The position numbers and the translations under genes were made by a program. This document shows positions 58,448-64,000 of a stretch of 64,000 bases of DNA, piece after piece; the first letter of the stretch is position 1, and each line of letters starts with the position of its first letter. This DNA comes from a virus, in the IMG/VR virus record IMGVR_UViG_3300031368_000001, positions 1 to 64,000 of that record; one strand, 5' to 3'. A model generated the notes under the pieces. It ran no database searches, had not been told where the DNA came from, and saw only the letters and a list, made by a program, of their open reading frames with translations.

Positions 58448-58613
58448 ATGTCAAATCTGTACACAGAGATTTGGTTTTATAGATAGCATAGAGAGACCTT
58501 CACTTTGGAAAAGAAACCACGGACCGCAAGAAGACATAATTTATGTAAGATCTTCCTCTGAACCTAATGGAGAAATACAGGGATTTCTGACTGATCGTGT
58601 AGAGCTTTTATAA
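58374..58613 (+). CDS. small hypothetical protein
   Basis: 79 aa, MELSEIIEKELWGKKVKIKP; CKCQICTQRFGFIDS has a CxCxxC that could bind metal. GGGGGG upstream of the ATG is a strong site. Overlaps the previous gene by ~74 bases in a different frame; which of the two overlapping ends is functional is unclear. Confidence 0.45.
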   Translation: MELSEIIEKELWGKKVKIKPWQYCKCQICTQRFGFIDSIERPSLWKRNHGPQEDIIYVRSSSEPNGEIQGFLTDRVELL

Positions 58614-58660
58614 CAAAAAAAAGAGTGAGATAATAATTAAAAAGAACGGGGAATGAGGTA

Positions 58661-58981
58661 ATGATGAAAACAACAAAATGGATACCAAAAGTAGAATATT
58701 CATCTCGTGAAGATATGCTTGATTTTTTTTCTTTAGATAAAAGCGAGAATGAAAATTTAGGTGAGTTTGATAAATACAACGAAGTAGAAGTAGCTGTAAT
58801 CAGAGAGGATAATAAAATAGGATTCGAGTCAGCTGGTTGGAACAGTAAAGATAAAATAATTTTATTTAGTTGCGATTTAGGTATGAAAGTTTCTAGTGAC
58901 GAAGAAGCTGATAAAGATATTGAATGGTGGAGAAAAGTTGCAAACGTAATAGCAGATGCATTAAATAAAGAAAAACTATAG
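58661..58981 (+). CDS. acidic hypothetical protein
   Basis: 106 aa, very acidic (SLDKSENENLGEFDKYNEVE; SSDEEADKDIEWWRKVANVI). GGGGAATGAG upstream. Could be a DNA mimic by charge; nothing specific. Confidence 0.5.
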   Translation: MMKTTKWIPKVEYSSREDMLDFFSLDKSENENLGEFDKYNEVEVAVIREDNKIGFESAGWNSKDKIILFSCDLGMKVSSDEEADKDIEWWRKVANVIADALNKEKL

Positions 58982-59065
58982 TTAAATGAATAAAAATAAA
59001 GGAGGTGAATATTAAGCTAGGGGATTCAAAGTAATAATAACCTTAACATACAAGGACAAAAAACA

Positions 59066-59788
59066 ATGAATACAAAAAACAAAGAATTAGCAACCAAAGA
59101 ACAAAGTGAAGAAAATCTCCCGGCAGAGCTCAAAGCTAAATTTGACCTCAAGCAAAACATGGAAGGGGTCACACCGAGACTTCCACAAATTTCCATCGTA
59201 CATCAAGCTCAATTATTCACTTTTCCAGATGAGACTCAGGTAAAAAAGTTTGAAGGGATTATTCTGGACACTAGTCGAATAAATGCCTGGTGGGAACAAA
59301 GTTATGATGAGACTGGAGGCGGAACTCCACCTGATTGTTTTTCTATGAATGGAGTTGAACCTGATCTTAACTGTAACATGCCACAAGCCAAAAGGTGTGC
59401 AGAGTGTGAGAAGAATAAATTCGGAAGCGATGGTCGTGGTAAGGCTTGTAAGAACATGAAACGGGTGCATATCATGCTCGAAGATGAAATGTTGCCCCTT
59501 AGACTTACACTTCCACCCTCAAATTTGAAAGCAATCGATATGTACATTTCTTTGCTGACTTCTAAAGGAATGCCGTACCAATTGGTTGTTACAAATTTTA
59601 AGCTTAAGAAAACTCAAAACAAGGACGGAATTGCCTTTTCAGAAATTAATCCAGAAAAGGTGAGGATCATAACAGATCCAGAAAAGGCTGAATTCTTGAG
59701 TAAAATGCTGAAAGAATTTAAACCTGTGATGAGAGGACAGGAAATTGTGATGGAGGAATATGGTAGTTCGGATACGGAAGAGATGTAG
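59066..59788 (+). CDS. conserved phage protein with a Cys cluster
   Basis: 240 aa. The pattern FEGIILDTSRINAWWEQSYD, GGGTPPDCFSMNGVEPDLNC, CAECEKNKFGSDGRGKACKN, MKRVHIMLEDEMLPLRLTLP, SNLKAIDMYISLLTSKGMPY, KLKKTQNKDGIAFSEI is a widespread early phage family, often beside DUF3150-type and replication genes, with a four-Cys site in the middle. Likely binds single-stranded DNA or zinc; that is not established. Confidence 0.65.
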   Translation: MNTKNKELATKEQSEENLPAELKAKFDLKQNMEGVTPRLPQISIVHQAQLFTFPDETQVKKFEGIILDTSRINAWWEQSYDETGGGTPPDCFSMNGVEPDLNCNMPQAKRCAECEKNKFGSDGRGKACKNMKRVHIMLEDEMLPLRLTLPPSNLKAIDMYISLLTSKGMPYQLVVTNFKLKKTQNKDGIAFSEINPEKVRIITDPEKAEFLSKMLKEFKPVMRGQEIVMEEYGSSDTEEM

Positions 59789-59815
59789 ATAGCTGGGAAG
59801 TTATCAGTGAATTCA

Positions 59816-59883
59816 AGCCTGCCCTGTGCATATAGCACAAGAGGAAAATTAAACTCATTCAGAACAACCTCTTAGGGCAGGCT
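59816..59883 (+). ncRNA. compact three-way-junction hairpin
   Basis: Outer 10-bp stem AGCCTGCCCT (59816-59825) / AGGGCAGGCT (59874-59883). Directly stacked inside are GTGC-atata-GCAC (59826-59838) and AAGAGG (59839-59844) / CCTCTT (59868-59873). All junction bases are paired, with no spacer between arms. An A-rich run (aactaaaaaaaa) follows, which on the minus strand is a U tract, so it could be a bidirectional or minus-strand terminator or an RNA element. Confidence 0.6.
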
Positions 59884-59941
59884 AACTAAAAAAAATTGGC
59901 TGCTGGGGACAGTGGTAAAAAGAGGAGAAAAGGACAAATTT

Positions 59942-60238
59942 ATGCGGTGTATATTCTGCCAGCTCCCAGAATTTCAGTTTGATTATTTATCTCAACAAAT
60001 CAAAGAAGCTAAATGCGCTAATGATGTCACTGAGATAATTTGTTCAAATTGTGTACAGAAAATTTTTAGTTTAAGCAAAGAACGTTTACAGGAGTTTCAA
60101 GAATTAAACCGGAGGAAGGAAAAGGCAAAAGCAGTAGACTACATTCAAAAAATATTATCTAGTGAAAAGGAGAAAATTGATGAACCGGGAAAAAGATCAC
60201 CTCACTCGAGATTTCCTAAAAGAAAAAAAAGTGCTTGA
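59942..60238 (+). CDS. hypothetical Cys-containing protein
   Basis: 98 aa from ATG 59942 (MRCIFCQLPEFQFDYLSQQI), with AGGAG upstream. Has CIFC and IICSNCVQ pairs, then a basic helical tail (ELNRRKEKAKAVDYI) rich in Lys/Arg. Possibly zinc-dependent nucleic-acid binding. Confidence 0.5.
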   Translation: MRCIFCQLPEFQFDYLSQQIKEAKCANDVTEIICSNCVQKIFSLSKERLQEFQELNRRKEKAKAVDYIQKILSSEKEKIDEPGKRSPHSRFPKRKKSA

Positions 60239-60395
60239 ATTACTGGGAATCGTTGAAGGAACTCTTGAGAGGCTCATAAGAGAAAAGGATTTTCCGCACA
60301 TAAAAATTGGCCAAGGAAGGCTATTTTATGAGCAGGATGTGATAAAGTGGCTGAGACTTCAAAAACGTGGGTACAATTCTAAGAAAAATGTATAA
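60180..60395 (+). CDS. excisionase-like winged-helix DNA-binding protein
   Basis: 71 aa from ATG 60180 (MNREKDHLTRDFLKEKKVLE), with GGAG upstream. The pattern LELLGIVEGTLERLIREKDF then HIKIGQGRLFYEQDVIKWLR is the MerR-like excisionase/HTH_17 form: helix, turn, helix, wing. Could control a promoter or act in recombination; no integrase is in the window. Confidence 0.7.
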   Translation: MNREKDHLTRDFLKEKKVLELLGIVEGTLERLIREKDFPHIKIGQGRLFYEQDVIKWLRLQKRGYNSKKNV

Positions 60396-60551
60396 GTTTT
60401 GTGTAAGTTTCGAAGAAGTTTGATTTGTTTTCAGTATAGTTTCGTAGGATTTTTTTTTAGCTAATGTCATCCTACCCACAAAAATTGAAAGTCGCTCCAC
60501 AGCGCTAAAAAAGGGCTTAAAGAGGAAATGGGATTTTTGAAAGGAGACAAG

Positions 60552-60803
60552 ATGAAACAAGAGCTTAAAATCGTTACTCCAACAGGCACTGGAACCGTAC
60601 AGTATGGAGAGTTTATGCTTAACGATGGACGGAAAAAGAAATTCCATTGCTGGTGGAACGGGAGTGGCATAGGTGGCGATAGTGATACCATAGAGGAGGC
60701 GAGAAAACATCTCATTGAATTTATCAAAATCAGATTAGCATCTGAACTTAATCAGCTTGAAGAACAATCAGCAAATATTCGATTGTTTTTGAGAGAAATA
60801 TAA
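60552..60803 (+). CDS. small hypothetical protein
   Basis: 83 aa from ATG 60552 (MKQELKIVTPTGTGTVQYGE), with AAAGGAG upstream. Beta-rich start, helical end (RKHLIEFIKIRLASELNQLE). Not recognised. Confidence 0.5.
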   Translation: MKQELKIVTPTGTGTVQYGEFMLNDGRKKKFHCWWNGSGIGGDSDTIEEARKHLIEFIKIRLASELNQLEEQSANIRLFLREI

Positions 60804-60842
60804 TAATGGCGTTGAATCCAATGCCTAAGAATTAGTGCAGCT

Positions 60843-61049
60843 ATGGAAATAATCTTAAAACTAACCATACCGGATAAAACTATCAAGAATCTAGATGAAG
60901 CTTCGGAGAAACTGGGCTGGGGTCAAGATATATGCTGGTGGGACATAGTAGAGAGAAATGTTGATGAGGTAGTTGAGAGATTGGGAGGGACCTGGAGATT
61001 TATGAAGATAATCTCAAAGAAGAGAAGATGGAGATTTTTTAGGTGGTAA
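60843..61049 (+). CDS. small basic hypothetical protein
   Basis: 68 aa, MEIILKLTIPDKTIKNLDEA, then Trp/Arg-rich WRFMKIISKKRRWRFFRW end. No clear ribosome binding site (GTGCAGCT). A basic tail that could bind nucleic acid. Confidence 0.45.
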   Translation: MEIILKLTIPDKTIKNLDEASEKLGWGQDICWWDIVERNVDEVVERLGGTWRFMKIISKKRRWRFFRW

Positions 61050-61053
61050 GAAG

Positions 61054-61265
61054 ATGAAGATATTAGCAACAATCAGTGATAATCCACTAGCACAATAGAA
61101 AAAGAACCCGAATTAGTTAAAGCTTTTGATGTTACATCGTGCCTGACAATATTCTATCAACTCAAAGAAATTGCGGATCTAGTGAATTCTTCTCCAAGTA
61201 GCTACTGTGAAGCAGCAAACCATATGGCTTATCTGATAAATCAAATAGAGAAATATATAAGATAA
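61054..61265 (+). pseudogene. frameshifted small gene
   Basis: The ATG at 61054 opens MKILATISDNPLAQ then stops at a TAG. In another frame, from the same area, comes a protein-like stretch EPELVKAFDVTSCLTIFYQL, then SSYCEAANHMAYLINQIEKY with no start codon. Joined by one base shift near 61090 the two give one 60-70 aa protein. Either a real frameshift or an assembly indel. Confidence 0.45.
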
Positions 61266-61289
61266 TTTTTTTCAAAAGGAGGAAAATCA

Positions 61290-61463
61290 ATGTTAGAACT
61301 TAAAATCGAAATCAAAGATAGTGAAACCGGATACGCTGTCACAAAAATCAAAAATCTTTCACTTGGTACTGGAACAACTTTTCGATTTGATACTGTTAGG
61401 CAGACATTATTAAATATAGTGGAGATGATTGTTCCAGCTTGTGAAAATCTCAAAGAAAAGTAA
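61290..61463 (+). CDS. small hypothetical protein
   Basis: 57 aa, MLELKIEIKDSETGYAVTKI, then LLNIVEMIVPACENLKEK. Perfect AAGGAGG upstream. Beta-beta-helix. No family recognised. Confidence 0.5.
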   Translation: MLELKIEIKDSETGYAVTKIKNLSLGTGTTFRFDTVRQTLLNIVEMIVPACENLKEK

Positions 61464-61472
61464 TTTTTTAAT

Positions 61473-61501
61473 TTGATATTTTTTGTATGATGTAGTAAAC
61501 T
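61473..61501 (+). promoter_or_regulatory. possible promoter
   Basis: TTGATA, 17-base spacer, TAAACT, a few bases before the gene at 61508. The -10 is weak, and the distance to the start is too short for a leader, so it may be incidental. Confidence 0.3.
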
Positions 61502-61507
61502 TACCTC

Positions 61508-61699
61508 ATGGATAAAAAAACTATGAGCAACAAAATTACAGGCAACAAATTTCAAACTATAAAAATCTGGGAAAAAACATTCAAACTATTATACTTTGTC
61601 AGAGCATATACTGGAGAATCTATCGTAGCTCTTTTTGATAGATTAGTGAATGAAGAATTAATTAGAGTACAAAGAGGGGATAAGCCATACAAGAAATAA
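61508..61699 (+). CDS. ribbon-helix-helix-like protein
   Basis: 63 aa. FQTIKIWEKTFKLLYFVRAY then TGESIVALFDRLVNEELIRV resembles an RHH domain (short strand, helix, helix), with a basic start. Such proteins are small dimeric repressors or antitoxins. No toxin gene is adjacent. Confidence 0.5.
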   Translation: MDKKTMSNKITGNKFQTIKIWEKTFKLLYFVRAYTGESIVALFDRLVNEELIRVQRGDKPYKK

Positions 61700-61757
61700 A
61701 TTTAAATGGATTGAGAGAGCCAATTGCTGCAACTGATTTGTAACGTTAAGCAACAAT

Positions 61758-62081
61758 ATGAGAATATCAGAACAAACAATAAAAAAGATTTTAGAAGATA
61801 ATTTAGATCTATCAGATTTTCTACAAGATTATGATGAGTTGAAATATCGAATAGGGAATATGGGACGTGGTAAGACAAAAGGAAAATCAAAATTCAAAGG
61901 AGTTGATTTTGATATCTGCAAAAAACAATGGAGGGCGCGAATCACAGAAAATTATTCTAGAAAATTTCTTGGTTATTTTGATTCTGAAGTAGAAGCAGCT
62001 AAAAAATATGATCAAGCGGCTCTATTGATATTTGGAAGATATGCTAGACTAAATCGTGAAATTTTTCCAGGTGAGTTTTAA
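61758..62081 (+). CDS. AP2-domain protein
   Basis: 107 aa. SKFKGVDFDICKKQWRARIT, then SRKFLGYFDSEVEAAKKYDQ and AALLIFGRYARLNREIFPGE is the AP2 DNA-binding domain of phage and mobile-element proteins, including the conserved YDQAA and YARLN segments. It lacks an HNH nuclease motif. The N-terminal 45 residues are helical. Confidence 0.75.
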   Translation: MRISEQTIKKILEDNLDLSDFLQDYDELKYRIGNMGRGKTKGKSKFKGVDFDICKKQWRARITENYSRKFLGYFDSEVEAAKKYDQAALLIFGRYARLNREIFPGEF

Positions 62082-62109
62082 TTGGTAAATTATCTTATAG
62101 GAAGAAACT

Positions 62110-62358
62110 ATGAATCTCCTTCTCACACTACTTATAATTATCTTAGTCCTTGAAGGCATTAGCAGAACCGAAATCACTGTTCACTGTTGCATCACGGACT
62201 GTAACAATATAACAACATGGACACTGACTTACTGGCTTATAGCCTGTTTTTTTACCGTCAGTTGGCATCCTTATGTATGTGGAAAACATTGGGAACTTTT
62301 TGAAGAAATAGGAAAAGAGGATGAGGTGAAACTTAGAGAAAAAGTGGAGAAGAAATAA
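62110..62358 (+). CDS. membrane-anchored Cys-rich protein
   Basis: 82 aa. N-terminal span (MNLLLTLLIIILVLEGISRT), then a Cys-containing CCITDCNNITTWTLTYWLIA segment and a charged tail. AAGAAACT upstream is weak. Confidence 0.5.
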   Translation: MNLLLTLLIIILVLEGISRTEITVHCCITDCNNITTWTLTYWLIACFFTVSWHPYVCGKHWELFEEIGKEDEVKLREKVEKK

Positions 62359-62380
62359 TAAACAAAGCAAGGAAAATTTA

Positions 62381-62755
62381 ATGTATGGTATTTCTATAAA
62401 ACAACCTTGGGCGAGCCTAATAATTACAGGAATAAAACCTATTGAAAACAGAACTTGGTCTACATCTTATCGGGGGCCTCTCTTAATTCACGCTTCAAAA
62501 AAATGGGATAAGGATGGGGCTGAATTTATCACTGAATCACATCCAGAATTAAAAAATTTGGTTCAAACCAGCAGAAATCTTACTGGAGTATTTCTTGGAC
62601 AAGTTTTAATGATCGATTGTGTTCAGAAACATAGTTCTGAATGGTTCTTTGGACCTTATGGATTTGTATTTATGCATTCCAGAGAATTTTATAAACCTAT
62701 TCCATACAAAGGTCACCTAAGAATTTTTAGTGTGCCTGATAATGTTTTGTACTAA
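62381..62755 (+). CDS. ASCH-domain protein
   Basis: 124 aa. SIKQPWASLIITGIKPIENR then WSTSYRGPLLIHASKKWDKD, and the end GPYGFVFMHS fit the ASCH (PUA-like) RNA-binding fold. Members are common in phages. Role may be in RNA binding or modification. Confidence 0.7.
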   Translation: MYGISIKQPWASLIITGIKPIENRTWSTSYRGPLLIHASKKWDKDGAEFITESHPELKNLVQTSRNLTGVFLGQVLMIDCVQKHSSEWFFGPYGFVFMHSREFYKPIPYKGHLRIFSVPDNVLY

Positions 62756-62787
62756 AAATACAGGCTAAAAATACAGGCTAAAAATAC
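62756..62787. repeat. 15-bp tandem duplication before a start codon
   Basis: aaaatacaggctaaa occurs twice, then a partial third copy ends in the ATG at 62788. One more case of a repeated gene start region. Confidence 0.7.
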
Positions 62788-63213
62788 ATGAATCTCCCCA
62801 ACTCTGAATCGATCAGTTACTGGAAAACAAGTCAATCTTCTCCGGATAAATGGATTGAACGAGCTAGTAGAGTTATCGAACAATATGACGGTAAGGTGCT
62901 TGCTGAAGGATTTGGTAGCAACGCTAACAGCCATGCTGCGTATATGATTGGTTTTGAGATGCATGGTGAAAAATTCAAGGCAGTCTGGCCTGTACTTCCG
63001 TCAGATACGAAAAATGAAAGAGCAGCTAGGATTCAGGCAGCTACTTTGCTTTACCACGACATAAAAGCTAAGTGTATCTCAGCTACGGTGCTAGGAGCCA
63101 GGGTAGCATTTTTTAGTTATCTTATGTTACCAGATGGAAGAACTGCTGGTGAGGCTACGGAGAAAGAATTGCTGGAAGGGATCCCGAAACAAATATTGTT
63201 GACAGAGATATGA
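62788..63213 (+). CDS. conserved phage protein
   Basis: 141 aa. FKAVWPVLPSDTKNERAARI, QAATLLYHDIKAKCISATVL, GARVAFFSYLMLPDGRTAGE is a recurrent early phage pattern with no assigned activity. Starts at the last copy of a tandem repeat. Confidence 0.6.
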   Translation: MNLPNSESISYWKTSQSSPDKWIERASRVIEQYDGKVLAEGFGSNANSHAAYMIGFEMHGEKFKAVWPVLPSDTKNERAARIQAATLLYHDIKAKCISATVLGARVAFFSYLMLPDGRTAGEATEKELLEGIPKQILLTEI

Positions 63214-63222
63214 GGAAAAGAG

Positions 63223-63414
63223 ATGGAAGCTCGCATTAAAACAATTATATTTATTGGTTGGTTTTTGATTACAATAAGTTCTTCTATTTGTGTCATGATA
63301 GAAGTATGGCGATGTAGGTGGATAGAATGTTTTCTGTACCTGGCATTAATTTTTATAATTAATGCTACTCTTAGAATTATCTCTAAAAAAAAGATAAAAC
63401 AGAATGGCAAATAA
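63223..63414 (+). CDS. small membrane protein
   Basis: 63 aa: two spans (IIFIGWFLITISSSICVMIE and ECFLYLALIFIINATLRIIS) with a short Arg-rich loop and a Lys-rich tail. GAGGAAAAG upstream. Overlaps the next gene by 11 bases. Confidence 0.55.
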   Translation: MEARIKTIIFIGWFLITISSSICVMIEVWRCRWIECFLYLALIFIINATLRIISKKKIKQNGK

Positions 63415-63598
63415 AACAATCAAAACCATAGATCAATTTAGGAAGACATATTTTCCTAAAGAATATGAAAGACAGAAATTGAGTGAGATGTCATCCACAG
63501 AGCTTGGAGAGGACCTGGCAAAAAAGTTTATAATTAAGATCAGGAAAAAATATGGAAAAGAGATAAAATGTTCTTCATTAAAGGTTACCACAACATAA
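63404..63598 (+). CDS. small basic protein
   Basis: 64 aa, MANKTIKTIDQFRKTYFPKE to KCSSLKVTTT; basic, helical. Overlaps both neighbours. Similar small helical proteins are common in phages. Confidence 0.5.
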   Translation: MANKTIKTIDQFRKTYFPKEYERQKLSEMSSTELGEDLAKKFIIKIRKKYGKEIKCSSLKVTTT

Positions 63599-63786
63599 AA
63601 TTTGGTAAAGTTATTAAACCTAAGAAGGGTTTACCATATATCAAAATCATTTTGCTAAAACCAGGCGCACCGGATAAAACCATAGAAGCAGGCTCTGTGA
63701 TCTGGGATCTCAAGAAAAAACAGTGGGAGTTGAGAACACGGAAAGAAACGGATGAATTAGTGAAAGAGATGGGGGGGGAGAGATGA
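63568..63786 (+). CDS. small hypothetical protein
   Basis: 72 aa, MFFIKGYHNIKFGKVIKPKK to LVKEMGGER; beta-rich basic start. Overlaps the previous gene by ~31 bases. AAAGAG upstream of the ATG. Confidence 0.45.
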   Translation: MFFIKGYHNIKFGKVIKPKKGLPYIKIILLKPGAPDKTIEAGSVIWDLKKKQWELRTRKETDELVKEMGGER

Positions 63787-63984
63787 CCTTCTTTTTTAAA
63801 CAAAAAAATATATAGGCTTCGATCAGAAGGCGAAATTATCCCCCCGTGGTATTTTAGTCTTGTTTATATAGATTATATGCACAGAAAAGATATCTGGTGT
63901 CCAATTCCTTTGAATTATATTCTCAGAGCTATGAAATTTATAGAATACTCTTGGATAAATTTCGTTCAAAGCCTACATGGATAG
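63783..63984 (+). pseudogene. frameshifted small gene at the window end
   Basis: The ATG at 63783 overlaps the previous stop (ATGA) and reads MTFFFKQKNI then stops. One base later another frame continues with YRLRSEGEIIPPWYFSLVYI, then DIWCPIPLNYILRAMKFIEY, ending at 63984. The switch is next to a run of seven A, so an indel (natural or assembly) is the simplest cause. Confidence 0.45.
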
Positions 63985-64000
63985 ACAAAAGAGTCGAAAA

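Noticed and set aside
61725-61757. GTAACGTTAAGC, a possible further attC end
   Set aside because: No 5' box, no internal stem and no cassette-like flanking complementarity.

Overview
The window reads as a large, uncultivated, tailed double-stranded DNA phage (or prophage) of a Gram-negative host. The head and tail genes are recognisable: a Mu gpI-like protease/scaffold, decoration protein, major capsid protein, gp35/gp36/gp37-like proteins, tail tube, a tail-assembly chaperone with a -1 frameshift, and a tape-measure-like protein. Phage replication and recombination genes are also present: SSB, prim-pol primase, SNF2 helicase, VRR-NUC nuclease. Lipobox and Sec signal peptides and the Mu-like head order fit a Gram-negative host. 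Poly-Ser/Glu repeat proteins and a DUF5320-like protein suggest an environmental, possibly anaerobic lineage, but I cannot name the host. I see no terminase, portal, integrase, transposase, holin or endolysin; if present they lie outside the window.

Layout. (1) 1-27.7 kb, all on the minus strand and read right to left: a small lipoprotein; an array of paralogous proteins that share a short N-terminal motif and a C-terminal tag GEYYHRDVGWY (22.2-26.9 kb); the head genes (18.1-22.2 kb); connector and tail genes (10-15.3 kb); then host-interaction genes (1-9.3 kb) with Ser-rich repeat proteins, a caspase-like domain, a beta-helix protein, a transglutaminase-like protein and several exported proteins. 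(2) 27.7-30.1 kb: a gene-free divergence region with tandem repeats and, at 29.53-29.94 kb, a nested series of hairpins that looks like a large structured RNA. (3) 30.1-51.0 kb, plus strand: tightly packed small early genes, many of them zinc ribbons or single-span membrane proteins, with ssb and a DUF3150 / MoxR AAA+ / VWA module. (4) Inside this run are integron-type gene cassettes with attC sites (47.18-48.46 kb, and one lone cassette at 50.08-50.24 kb), with no integrase nearby. (5) 51.0-55.1 kb: an iteron-rich, origin-like region, then a minus-strand control and replication block (prim-pol, VRR-NUC nuclease, GIY-YIG-like plus Cro/CI-type HTH protein) facing a consensus promoter. (6) 55.1-64 kb, plus strand: SNF2 helicase and further early genes (AP2, ASCH, excisionase-like, ribbon-helix-helix).

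The leftward arm would build the virion and host-contact proteins, and the rightward arm would run replication and host takeover. The HTH protein at 54.4-54.9 kb sits where a switch between programmes would be expected. A trait of the whole window is tandem duplication of short gene-boundary segments (Shine-Dalgarno plus start, or last codons plus stop), found at about twenty places.

All functional names are from reading motifs by eye; no database search was run.
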